A stretch of DNA of 64,000 nucleotides from NCBI GenBank assembly GCA_964036155.1, contig OZ038422.1, positions 52,351,201 through 52,415,200 of the forward strand, given 5' to 3'. The translations under genes were made by a program, and so were the position numbers. A model generated the notes under the pieces. That model saw only the letters and a list, made by a program, of their open reading frames with translations, did not search any database and was not told where the DNA came from. Position 1 is the stretch's first letter; the number at the start of each line of letters is the position of its first letter. This document shows positions 9,984 through 23,300 of this stretch, piece after piece. This DNA is from Diploscapter coronatus. Its lineage: Eukaryota; Nematoda; Chromadorea; Rhabditida; Rhabditidae.

Positions 9984-12900
9984 TCCACAGGGCAATTCGA
10001 GAGGAAATGAGCGAGCAATGAGAGGAGTGGCACACCACCGAACAAATGGTCGATGGAAGCACGAAAATGTAACCGGGGGCCAAGTCGAGGAGCACCCACA
10101 AATGCCTAAATTATTGGAGTTTAATTTGTGAAAAGTTATGAAATAATTTGTTGAAAGTGAGCGATGATTTTATATCAGGAAGTGCATAAATTCGGAGGAT
10201 TTTGGAACTTCCCATTGAAAATGGGACGATGGTGTTTCAGAAAATGCAACAATTTGAGTGTGGTTATAGAATGCTCGATTACAACGAAGTCACGTGTTCT
10301 AGAAATTATGATAATCCAAGGAAGATTTGAAATATTTCATCAAAACGCGAAAACATGAAGTGTTCAGAAATAGAAATTTCTTGACGCATTTTTGACCGAA
10401 TTATGCAAATGATTTGAAGAAGAAGAAGAAGATAACAAGATTGAATTTGCAAAGGCGGAATAAAATTGAAAATGAAGAATACCGAGAGCATCAGATTCCG
10501 GGATTGAATTTTTGAAATTCATCAAACAAAGATCATGGGTGTTAAGTAATGAAATAACGTATTGATTATGAGTTGCATGAAATTCAATTTGTCATGGAAC
10601 AAGTGATTTCAAAATCCAGTTGAGGAAATAAACTTTGAAGTCTCAGGGAAAATACGATTCAAAGTCTGCATACCAAGTCAATGATATCTCATTAGAATCT
10701 AGTTAAAAATGTGTAACTTGAAAAATGAAATTATGATCGTTAAAGCAGGTTTCAAAACATGAGGGTGTGTGCAGAGCGAATGAAATTCGATGAAAAAATA
10801 CTGTGAGAAAATTAACCGAGAATAACAATGCTCGGACATGTGTCTGAGGGTAATCATCGTTTGATGTGAGAAAATCGCAACAAACACGAAAATTAATGCT
10901 ATGTAGTAAAGGGAAAACGCATGAAATTGCTAGGTTAAGGCTGGGAAATCAAAGGAATTGAAATAGTGATGAGTAAGCTGTTCGAAAATGAATATTGTCT
11001 TATTTTGAGAAGATTCCCTAATCTGTGTAAAATGTGCATTGGACATTGCGCAACTTCTGATATAATCAAATTCATCACCAGATCTTTGTATGGAATTATT
11101 GTCAAATACAGTAGCAACAAATCCCAATAAATAAGAAAGTTTGAAAACGTGCACTAATGCGCTAAAATAGACGACTAAATGCTCAATTAAATAAAAAGAA
11201 ATGCGCACTTTTATCGTGGAAAAAGTATTATCGGTTGGAAAATGAGGATTTTTGTGATCTCTTCAAAAATTTTTTATAAGTCTTGATAGTGCACTGTCTC
11301 TTTATCAAATTGTTCAACAAGATGGCACGGAAAATCGACGTTTTTCGAGTACGAGATCTTTTTCTTAACAAGACAATATCTAGAGTTTGAGATGACAAAA
11401 TAATAAACGGACAGAAGTAAGACTTTACAGTACGGAAAATGACCAAGTTAAAACAGAATACGTGAAATTGCAGCTCACTTGGACACTATTTTCTATCATA
11501 TAAAGTCCATTCAATACAGGAAATAAATCGTTCAGAAAGGAAGGATAATTTCCTGATCTGATTTCATAGTGATTCAAAGATTAGAAAATGAAGCCCCCTA
11601 GTTTAGTAGGTATTTCAAGTACCTTTCTTTCGAAATTTGTCTAGGTCTTCAGGGTAGCTATGCAGCAAACAGAGTGACAATTATGCCCGGCATTTTTGAG
11701 CGAATTAGGGGGTCGCAAATAAGAGAGGAAAAACACATCACTCTCGATCGTTAATCACTAGTGATAACTGACGCGCCCACGTAACACAAAAGCAGAAATG
11801 CAACAACAATGCACATTCTTTGTCTTTCTTTAGAAATGACAATAAAACAAATATCGCCAAAAGAAAGCAATAAATTTTTGAGCAAACGAATGCAAGTTAG
11901 GGTTGAGCCGGAATTGGAATTATATCATTTTAGAGAGTTCAAACATTCCTTTCAAAAACGATTTTCTCCTCATTTTACTAAAATTGTAATCTTTGAAGAT
12001 AGAAATGAGATGATCACGATTGTTTACACATTGAGTATGAAAAAAACTTACTATTTCTTCAAGAATTATTCAAAAGAGAAGAGTAACTCATGCAACGATG
12101 GAATTACGAATCAACGAAAAGTTGAAATATTCAAGGAGAAAGAAATTGTTTTGCATGTTGCAAGTTTGCCAATCAGATAATGAAACATCATGGAATGCCG
12201 TTGGAAGTTGAAGCTACAAGTAAACAAAATGACATAACATGAGAGAATGCACAAATGTTAAGATTTTATGGAGCCAACTACGATATCTAAAACGGGGCTG
12301 ACTTTATTTTTCTTTCGGTCAGAAATTCTGGATTTCTAATGAAGAGAAGTAGGTTGGGCTAATTTCGTATCACTAAAATGAGCTCTCATACCCAAATTTG
12401 GTGCTTTTGCTGAAGAAAAACCAAAGACTTTGAAGAACTCCTAAGTGGAGTGGACGATTTTTTGCTCATACTTGCGAAAGAAACAAAACATCGAGGGGTG
12501 AGAAAATAGGAAATAAGCGAATAAGAAAGGAGGACCCCGTTTGAAGAGCAGCACGGGTGAAAAATGAGACATCGACGGGAAAGGGAGGAAGAAGGGTACA
12601 TGCAGCCGGATAGCGGTTTGATCGGTTGAAAATAGGAGAGCCTTCTGTTACAAGCTAAAGCGAAGATTGTTACGGAGATCAGAAATTTGTGTTTTATGTA
12701 GATTCGTGCAGCAATGAATGCATAACGCTGACTAAATCAGAACGATCAAGAATGACAAACCACATCACCTTGTCATCAGTTTGAAGATTGAGCATCATAT
12801 AGCCATTGTGAGTTGAAATGATGTGATACTTCGTCAAATATTCTAGAAGGATGATTTAGTCATCAAAAAATGATATTCACACGTAGTCTAGTACGTCAAA

Positions 12901-15900
12901 GCTAATTCGCGACGTTATCTTCGAACTATGCATGAACCTACTTCAAGGAGTCCGTTTATTGCATAGATATGTCGTCGAGTTATTGCAGTTTGATTCGGAC
13001 AAGACGTTGAACCCTACTCTTATTTTATAATGCTATCGAAGCTATAATACTATGGGCATCTGAGCCTTGAAGGTTCATAGCTTTTATAGCTGCCGGGGTA
13101 GGCTACAGATGAAATGAGCAAGGGAGAGTATGGGGATTGATCCAATTGATACAGAAATGATCCAATGAAGAGAATGAATCTAGAATCCTCGAATTTATGC
13201 AAGATGGTCGCGAATTGAAAGGTTAATTGTGGACGAGACTAGATTTATTGTTGCAAAACAAGAATGGTCTTTATTCTGGAAGAGTGTTGCGAGTCGGACT
13301 AAATATGGATGGACAGAAGACATTTCCGGGGTCCGTAATTGGATGACTGGGCGTGTGCGAATTCGTGGAGGTTGCAAAAACACGCTAGACAAATCGAATC
13401 AGTCTTCAGCTTAATCAACGGAATAATGATAATCGTGCTGGAAGAATGAGTGGGAGAAGAATGAATGGAAGATGAGCATTTCTACCAGAAGCCTAGAAGT
13501 TCTCTGGCAAGATGCTCAAGTTCTAAATTTTCTGGGACATTAAGTCGAATTGAGCTCATCATAATGAATGGTTCCAAGATTTTGGAAATTTCTGAAAATT
13601 ATCACGATGGATGTTTCATGCTTGATGAATGAACGTAGCTAAGAGACTCATCATGCGACTTCAGATTCATCATTGCCCTATCAAAAATTCTAAAGGCGTT
13701 CAATCGCTCATTTTTCTGGAGCACTAATGAAAAATTACTGCGCTTGGAATGAAGAATTGAACTTGGGGGTTTCCTTAAACGACCTTTAGTATTTTCTCAT
13801 AAAAATACTAGAAAAAGTCATTCAGACCGTAGCTTTTCTGAAGCCAATGAACGTGTGGACGGCGGTAATGAAATGGAATGGGATTTCGAGCGGGAAGTGG
13901 AGACTAGATTCTTAAATTTTCCCACACTACGGGAGACGTGGACATGAATTATTAACGATTCGCTTTCGCCCCAGACCTTCAAGCACATGCCAATGATTCG
14001 CTATCCTCCCGCTCGTTTTTATACAATTCAATACATAATGAAGCAAGCTGTTTGTGGAAAAAGAAGCAGACCACTAAAAACGAATCGAAAGATAAAATTG
14101 GATATATTGGAAGATAAATTTTATAAAATGAAAAATAGTACTCATCAAGGGTCTAAATTTGGAAAATTTTCAAATTAAACCCGAATTCGCACTATCGAGT
14201 TGAGTTCAGACATTCTAATATACATTGAGGAAAATAGATATACAAAATTATATACGAAGATGATTTTTGATTAAGAAGCAAGAACGATTCTAAATAAGCT
14301 ACAAATGAATTCCCCGTAATTCGCTCATTTGCATGTAGTTGCCATAATTTTCAATAAATAGGCAAAATAGATAGACGAAATGAATATGGGTCATTATTGG
14401 AAAGGCAGAAAATAAGATGCATTTAGTAGATTTGAGTCTGTAAAAACTAACCCAAAGATACAAACTAATGCGCTAATACCACATGAAATCTTATCAGTAA
14501 AATGATGTATGGCTGACCTTAAACATACCCACTTTGACGCAAAAATATGCGTACAAATCGAATTCTTAAACTCTTGAGTTGATTGCATCAATGTATTGTC
14601 CGTGGGCGAGTCAATTTTTGAGCAGTCAGCGAAAACTTTGACTCAAAAATGAAATTCTCACTTTACTAAGAGGAATAAACCTAGGATTTTACACGCGGCA
14701 TAATTGCTAGTCGTAAAATGAGAATGATCTAAATTTAAGTACGAACGCAGGGATTTTTGATATTCTCATGACGCGATGACATTATATAATATGGATGCCT
14801 CGAGATCCTAATACAAAATACGAAATTATCCACGAGAAAAAACAACGACGACGACGAGGGACGCGGGAAGTAGATCCGACGGGACGAAATTCGACCGGAC
14901 CGATATCGACAAGGGGCAAAATTAATTATCCCCTCTCTCTCTCTCGCTCGAGCAGCAGCAGCAGCAATATCGTCGTCGCAAGAATGTGAAATACGATAAA
15001 TCGAAAAAGGACTTTTAGCAAGAAACTAGCCAATTTAGGCTGTTGACGTTAATGCACTCAACAAAACGGGGGATTATGCTAAATAGAATGGAAAATGAAC
15101 AAACGTGAGGCTGAGGAAATCGAGAATTTTTCAAATTTTTGAATGCTTATTCTTCAAGACCTTATAGAAAATAATTCACAGCAATAAAATAGTCAAATAG
15201 GATGATATCAGGTAGATCAGTTATGTTTCTGTTCTGGTGCCATCTTTTTTATTCATAGCAGCCCTAAGAAGCACCTTCGTCAGGCAGAAATAAATTATAG
15301 GGGTAGGTCGCGCGAGCGAATTCATCGTTATGAACCAGGCCGCACTGGTAAAAATTTTAATTAATTACAGCTTGGAGAGAGATATTTGTAAAGAAAATAT
15401 ACTGGGGATAGGTCGCAAAGGGTTTCGGACGATTGTCCTCCCTAGGACTGTTTTATACTCAGTTGCTAGTTTCATTAACCTTTATAGAATGTGATAGACA
15501 AATCTGTGCTAGTTTCATATCCATTACAACACTATTTGATATTTCTCTAATCCTATCGCTTCATGTTTTTGGCTTTAAGTGGCTAAATCTTTTGTTATGC
15601 TTCTGATAATTTTTGATGCCTTTATTTTTAGTTGGATTATCGTGGAAGTCCGGTACATAATAGCACGAAAACGGCAAAATTAATGAGTTTTTATGTTAAT
15701 TCCTGAGGGGCAAAATTTGTAGGATAACATTAGGCGAATTCAATACAATATTATCTGCTGGTTCGATTATTATCATCCCGGAGTTGTTTGCGTTATTATT
15801 GGCCGATCCTAAAATTAGGATACTCTTGATTTGCTTCATTTAGATTCAACTAACAAATAAATTGATTCGGAACTCAGCAAGCCGTTATCGACTTTTCGTA

Positions 15901-17645
15901 GTTGAGCAATGGAAGACATGGAACTCTTTCTGCGGAACAATCACTTTCTCGTCGACATTCTGAATCATTATTATTGGTTTTTATACATCGTTTTTTCGCC
16001 AAAACACTTTTGACAGTGTATCAAACCACACAGAGTTCTAACTAACCACTCCACTATTAATCCAAGTTCCCTAGGCCTCAAACTTTTTCTCTTTTCTAAA
16101 TTTTCGTTCTTTTCGCATAATGATGAACATTATTTTAGAAGTAAAAATCAGCTTCCAAGGAACAAGTACGACCTTTCAATGAACCATCAGCAAATATTTC
16201 ATCATATCTATATTTGAAAGTGAAACTTTCTTGTATGTAATTTGTTCGTTCTGGTACAAATCTGGTAAGTTTATGATTCTGTATTTTAATGAATAAAGAT
16301 GAAAAAATTTGCGTAGCTTTGGCCTGTTCGTTTTATCGCTATTCGTCGTCTACTAAACCATATCTGCACTTGATAGATCGGATACAAAAAGAGGAGGGAA
16401 AGAGGAAAGTGGCTTTAGGATAATCCAAATCCATTCGGATCGGATATAAAATGGAAGGGATGATCTGGAGATGAATGAAGGGATCGAAAGTAGATGAATT
16501 TGTAAGTAGATTTAGCCGGATATCTATTCGCATCACAAAACATACAGATGAAAAACAGATTGATATATTTGTTAGGAAATCAGTTTGTTATTGAGATGAA
16601 GAAAACCAAAATAGTCAACTAAAAATTCTAGGAAAAAATCATAGGTATCACACGTTATACAAAAATCTATGCTTCTTGATTTAAAAACTCACTTTATTAT
16701 CTTGATTATAAAACTGCATGGTGTTTTAAATTCATCAAGATCATCGTTTTAAACCAGTCTAACAATAACAATAGCGATATTGCAACAATATATTATGTTG
16801 TTCTTCCTCTGCTCTGCGCGCATTCGTGTACTACATTTCGAGTGTTCAGGAGGCATCTGCAGCGGCAAATTTACGTTGTACGTATCGGATTTCACCGAGT
16901 GTTCGTCCTATTCATATTCATACCCTCACTTCTCCAGTTCTAAACTTACTTTTACCTATTCTAATTCTTTCAGATCTCTAAAATTTGCATACTCTCTCAC
17001 TTATATATTCTAATTCTTTATCATCTCATGAATTGCATTCCTCCTTCATACTCTAATTCTTTGAAATCTCTGGAATTTTTTACCCATTCTAATTCTGCCT
17101 CCTCTGAAATTTGCATACTTCTCTTATGTACCTATTTCCTGATTCTCTATACTTTCTCCAATTTACCTACTCCTTCGATCAATTACTTGTTCCATTTCTC
17201 AATTCTCAAGGTTAGATATTGACGAATTTCGGAAGACACGACTTGAAAATTCCGAATTTCTCAAAGTCGGTTTTGAGATGTTAGTTCGTAGCTATTGAAA
17301 ATGTGCGAATTTGTGTTTCACTTAATTTAGTTGATGCAAAAGGAAACATCATTTGCTATTCATATTTTTTCTTCTCCGAAAATACTACCTTACTCGAAAT
17401 TTTCGGACATTTTACTCTACTTTGACACAATGAGAAATTAGTGTTTTTCGTGCAAATGGATAGCCAAGGTTATCCAGTTTACAGAACTCTTCAATTTTCA
17501 TGTAAATTTCCTTAAGATATCTTCTGATTCTTCATAAAAATTGGGAAATGCATCATATACTTCTGATAAAATCAAGAAAATTAACAGTTTCTGATTCAGC
17601 ATTATTCCATTTACACCTTGCATGCATATAAAGTCATTATCTTCT
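9984..17645. other. Large intergenic region, no supported gene
   Basis: AT-rich. Many short frames occur on both strands, without consistent splice phase or recognisable domains. Local features are a GAA run near 10418-10433, and CGA repeats, a CT run and a CAG run within 14840-14970. It may hold distal control sequence for the scaffold gene that starts at 20382. Confidence 0.4.
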
Positions 17646-17882
17646 TCAAGAAACATGTGATTTTGTTGATTTTTGTATAGTGGTGCGAATCGATCTTTTA
17701 GGATCTTTCATTAGAACAACACGAATGAAAAATAAGGTTTGTTCATCGACAAGAGCATTGAATGAGTGAGCGTGACCACTAGAGAATATCAGTAGAATCT
17801 GACGATCGTCGATGATAGCTGTTGACATTGATATGCCAGCTCCTGAGTTGGCCAATGAAGTTGACTGATGTTGGTTAATCAC
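17646..17882 (-). CDS. Possible 78-codon ORF with upstream TATA box
   Basis: An intronless minus-strand frame of 78 codons. A TATATAAAG box (plus CTTTATATA near 17901-17909) lies just upstream of the ATG. The sequence has no signal peptide and no motif that I recognise. It sits alone in a gene-poor region, so it may be chance. Confidence 0.2.
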   Translation of the reverse strand: MINQHQSTSLANSGAGISMSTAIIDDRQILLIFSSGHAHSFNALVDEQTLFFIRVVLMKDPKRSIRTTIQKSTKSHVS

Positions 17883-18769
17883 AATTGCTGATTTTCCCGC
17901 TTTATATAGACTCCACTAGCTAACATCGATGCCTGTGCTAATTTCGTATGTGAATTGATAACTCCTGTCATTTGACTTTGTTCACGAAATGAATAATGTA
18001 TTCTGATTTCACAATACAACATTGATCTTCGTGGAATTACATGAACTTCTCATAAAGTAGGCGTGTTCCAATATAGTCTTTCGATAAGATTTTCGGAGAA
18101 TTCACTTTCCGAGTGATTCACGGCGCGATTCCATTTACGCGCGGGCAGGCTTTATTCTAATTCCTTTCTCCTCTCTTGCCTTTCCTCTGCTTTTTGTAGC
18201 CACTAAACTAGCCGCTAGCTGCCAGTCGAGTGACTTTCTGCCACTTACCTAATTCTTTTTCTCTTCTCCTCTCCAACTTTCGTCACTATTTTCGTACCAA
18301 CCTGGCAAACTTCTTTCTTCACTGCCTCTTGATTTTTCCTGTTATTTCGCAGCTAACTTACCGATTCTTTTGTCTTCGTCACCTCTGCATGAATTTATGC
18401 AATTATTCACCCACTTTCTCTGAGAATTCTTACAAAGTGTTTTTCTCTAGGCGCTCTCATTTTTCTGTTCTATTTCTTGACTGTCACTTTTCTTTCTTCA
18501 ACGTTCCTTTCTCACACAAACAACCTCTTTTACTTTCTTCCGAAGAGGTAAGTTCTTATTTTACCTAATTTTGTCTCTCTACTTCTCTCAATTCTCACTT
18601 TCCAAACACACAGTTCGGAAAAATTTCGAAATAATCAATTTCACACGCATCTAAATTTCAAGTCGTCTTTATCGATTTCTCTTAATTTGGTTATAATTTT
18701 TTGAGATTTTTTTTTTAATTTTTGTTTGTAAAAGATTTGTGAAAATCCTTATATTGACTTTCTTCTATT

Positions 18770-19100
18770 ACTTCCTTTCTTTCCCCTTACTATTTCTCTC
18801 GTCTTCGTGATCCTACTTTTGACTTCTGAACGAGGTTTCATTGCATTCATTCACATATTCATTTCATTCACTCTTGATTTCTCCCTCTTTTTCTTTCCCT
18901 CTCTCTCACTTCACTTTATGTGCTCTCTCATTCTCGCCCCGCCCCTCTTCCCAATTTCTTGTGCCCGCACACAGCTTGGTGACTGCTTCTGCACAGTCCA
19001 GCTGGTGCGAGAGACGAGAGGGATGGAGAGAGGGAAAAGAAGCGAGAAGGAAAGAAAGAGGAGAGAAAGGATGGGAAAGGGAGAGAAAGAAAGCAGATAG
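18770..19100. repeat. Polypyrimidine tract followed by polypurine tract
   Basis: The plus strand is C/T-rich over about 18770-18960, then G/A-rich over about 19010-19100 (GAGAGAGGGAAAAG-like). The two arms are roughly complementary and could fold back. GAGA-type tracts are often near promoters. This lies 1.3 kb upstream of the proposed scaffold-gene start. Confidence 0.5.
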
Positions 19101-20381
19101 CAAAGACGGTCCGTTCGATTTTTCCACTGCTGTGGTGATTCGCTTGTTTCTGGTCTCTTTTCGCCTTTTCTCGCACACCGCTAATCCCGCAGTTTATTGG
19201 TTTTCATTCTCGACGGTTTTTTTTTTTTCATTTTTCAATCATTTTCCAGTTCAATTTCATTTTCATTTTCCACACCCACGTTTCAATAATTCCCATTCCG
19301 AGCGAATCAATTAGTTTTAAAATTGCATGTTTGGAAAGCGCTTTTCTTTCTAACTTTTCTCAACATTTCCTTACTTTTCCGTTGAATCTTTCTTCTTCAA
19401 TTCATCCCGAATTTCATGTTACATTGAATTTTTTCCTTGTTATTTTACAAAATGTTCCATAAAGCTAACTTGTCGGCAGTTTCCTTTGATAAACGATTTT
19501 TTCACGGGTTTTTACCTGTTCTCAAGTTCAGACGATACCTGCCGCTTTCGAACGTTTTATGATGAGATTTCCTGGGCGTAGGCCTGGTTCAGTTGCCGAC
19601 CTGGGCGCGGTCCCTAGCGCATTTGCATGAATCGTACATTCCCCGGTTCAAGAAACGATTCAATCTGCGACTTCGACGCTTTATGAGCCGTCTGTATGTA
19701 GAATAGAAATTCGAGGTAAATCTAGCTTTTCTTTCCTTTACTTTCACTTCATCCTTGCAATTTTTTGTGTACGTTCCGTAAATATCGAGCACGAAAAACT
19801 GCAGGACGTAGAGTAATGACCAATTTCATTATGAATCGGAAAGTTATTGGGTCAAACCGAGGAGGCTTTCCAAATTCCGGTCTTTATAGGAATCTAAAAT
19901 GCAATTATTTTACTTTCCGCAAGTTTCATTCAATAACCATTTGGAAAAATTATTTCATTTTTATCAATACACTTTCGCCTTAAAATAGGTATACTTTCCA
20001 AGATGTTGATTTTTTTTGCTAAATATGGGGAACGTATTCATTTTTATGAACTCCTTCCAATGATTTCATTATAGGCTTTGAAAATTCCAAGTTTCCGGTT
20101 ATTCGATTCTGTCACCTTTCCTATTCCTTAACACTTGTGGCGCCATGAACGCAGAGTATTTCACCACCACACACCCGCAATGATTTTTTCGCTTACAAAA
20201 GAATTATTGTTTGAACTTTCAGAAGTATCGACTGGAGTTTCAAGTTTTGCTTCTTCCACGACTTTCGCCGATCGAGTTTCGATTTCATCGATTTTTATTC
20301 ACTAAATTTTCTATTTTCTACGATTCTCGATTGATTTATTCCTAAATTTGACGAATCGACGACGATTTTCCTTCGGTCTAA

Positions 20382-23300
20382 ATGAGTCGGGATCTGCGCG
20401 AAAACGTGAGTCTTTTCTGTCTTTTCGTTGATTTGTTTGTTTATTCGATCGATTGAAATTTGATATCCACATTCATTCATTCATTTCCATGGATTCGGGG
20501 ATTTTTGTTGATTCTCTTGATTTGACGTAAAATTGCGCTGTAAGTAAACATCATCTTATTTCACTCGGATCACAATGTAATCGGTACTATATTTGTAATG
20601 CTTATTTTCGATTGATTTTGCAAAAATCTTGTCCGGTTTTGACTCGGCGACTTGCAAAATCGAGCAAACGCGGAAAACGGCTACGAGAGACGTTGTGTTT
20701 GGTTTTGTCCGAAATTTTTCCCGATTTCTGGCGCACCGAGCGGATTTCTTTCTTAAGGCTGTGCTTTGCTGCTACTTGACTTCGCGACAATCTTTGCCCA
20801 CGTGAATGGGATCGAAACATTAAAGAAATGAAATTGAGATTTTGAACGGAAGAAACATTCTTTTGGATCAAGACTTTCCAGGTCTTTTCAAGGTGTTCTT
20901 TCTAAAAATGCAAAATAATATCACTTTGGTTAGGGTTCTCTAAATTTCGTGTCTTTGCCTAAAGAAAACTTGAAAGGATGAAGATTTGGTAAACTTCTTG
21001 CTATTTCTCATTTTTGCAATTTTCACTTCTGAAAGCCGCAGTTATTGATTTTCTTAACAAACAACGGTAAATATATGGCGTCATTCAGTAGTACTGAAAT
21101 CGGTCGGTCGGTTGCATTTTCATTTTCCACACATTTCTATTCCCCTCGTCTGTGTACACATTCTATTGTGCTATTCTCGACAGAACTGTAAAATGGCTCT
21201 GCCATTTGGGAGCTTCAAAGCTGCTGGAGTGCTTCTGATTGTTTGCCAGTGCCAATTTTAGCGCTTCTTTTTCCTCGATTCTCTCCCGGGCCTTTCTCGG
21301 TAATAAATGTGTTGAAAAGCGCCGCTTTCGAAGCAGTGTGGAACAATGTTAGCGCTATTTTCAACCAGCCAATCGATAATTTTCAGAATCGTGAAAAAGT
21401 AGGGAAATATGAGAGATGAGAAAGACACGAGAGACAAAAGACAATGAAAGACATGCATGGATTTGATACTGATAACATTGATAAGGCTCTATGGGTATTA
21501 GAAGCGAGTGTCTATGATTTTAGCAAGAAACTTTGAAGGTTGAACTCGGTCTGTGTTAAAGAATAGATTTCCGAAAATGGATTGGATATCGATTTGATTC
21601 GAAGGTTTTCGCTCCATTAGGTTGATATTGGATATGATGACCGGGGGCAAAATAGAAGAGCGCGTAAAATTTGAGTGGAAACAAAGATAATTCGGATGCA
21701 TATCATCTCTGCAAGGACTGATTGATTTAAAACTATAGTGTAGACAACTTTGATGCGAATTGTATATCCATGAAGGGAAATATGTCTTGAAGAAAATAGT
21801 TAATTTTTTTAGCTTCTCGTGATTTTGACGCTTTGAAAATATGATATCTCAGAGTTGAAAGATAATCTCCTCTTCTAGCTTCAAGTTACTATGATTAGAG
21901 GTCAGGACGCAGGATACAGATCTCAAGAGGAAAATTCCCGTATCAGAAAAATAGATTTTTGGCCAGAAAATTAAAAAAAAAAGACTGGCTACGATTTTCA
22001 TGAGAAACTTGTTTCGAAAACTGACGTAGAGTTGATTGTCATTTAGGGTTTTCTCGGTTCTGGTGGTCTAATCTTTTCTGTGAGGTATTGAGAAAAATTA
22101 ATTGGATCTAGTCTTTCATATGGAATTCTTCCAGAATGAGGTTGAAATTTTGGGGAAAAACTCGTTACTCTCTGCACTTTTAACTCTACGCCCGTCTGAC
22201 TTGTATAGTATGGTTGTTTACCTGTAAGGAATTGAATAATGAAAAACAACGCTGTTTGACTTATGGATTATCTTTCCTTGATCCGGCCGAGCGTGTCAAT
22301 TTTTGCGATTTGCGCGCATTTGCCTCGTATTTTCCGTCGATCGACCTCTTTGTCAGCTGTTTGTTCAGTTTGTTCACGGGAGTGATTCCTCACTTTGCCG
22401 TAGGCCTTTTTCCGATCCTTTCTTGGGCATGAATCACCTAATATGTACACGGAAAGGAGTGAGGCACTGCGCAGTGTTCGCATAATGTAAATACGCCTAT
22501 TGACGAAGAAAAAAACTTGAGAGGAAAATATTGGATTGATAAGGGAAAAGATTTGATTGAGAATATCATGGGGAAAATTTAGAATGTAATCTGGAAAAAG
22601 GAGTTTCTCAAAGAAGTGATGCAGGATTAACTTGAACTAATAAACGTGTGATTCAACTTTTGGTCGAAATGTTTTTTTTCGAGAATTCCGCATCTCTTGA
22701 ATTGGCAGCTAGGAAAGTAGTCATTTATTCAGATGATTTTCTTTCGAAAATGATCGATTTTCAAGGTTCTAGTTTAGAACAGTAAAGTTTCGAATAAATT
22801 GAGCTTTTTCTTTTCCTATCCAAATCTAAATCGATGTAATGGATATCATCTGGGACAAGGCTCTATCGCGCGCTCTGCATTTGCAGACGGAATTCGTACC
22901 AGACGGATAAACGATGCATTGCCAAGTAGCAGAGTGGATATTGAGATACGTATTAGAGCTGATCGGATTTCATTCCGATAGATAGAAAATTGGGAAGGAT
23001 TTAGGGAATCGAGTGTTCATAGGGCAGGTTCGGGACACATTTTTGGGAAATTTTGATAGAGATTGTGAAAAGATGGCCTTATTTACAAAATTTGATTCAT
23101 TTTGGAGATTTTGCTAGATTGAAAGAGCACTTCATTTTGAAGATCGTCTTCAGCTGAAAATAATCGTTGATGCCATCGTTTGCAAGAATCATCTAAAAAA
23201 TCTCCATAACTTTACAAAATCAGTACTATCATCGAATCAAAGTCCTTGTTTGTTTTGGCTTACGCTGCTCTCATCTTTTTTACTGGTGTGAATTGCCTCT

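Noticed and set aside
9745..10101. 118-codon minus-strand frame over the small peptide gene
   Set aside because: It is another frame of the same GC-richer exon; the frame with a signal peptide and a phased intron is better.
11809..12180. 123-codon plus-strand frame
   Set aside because: AT-rich codons, no signal or domain, no splice context; likely chance.
18841..19314. 157-codon plus-strand frame
   Set aside because: Made by the low-complexity pyrimidine/purine tracts; both strands are open.
19560..19690. tRNA-like CCCCGGTTCAAG motif
   Set aside because: No cloverleaf or A box could be fitted around it.
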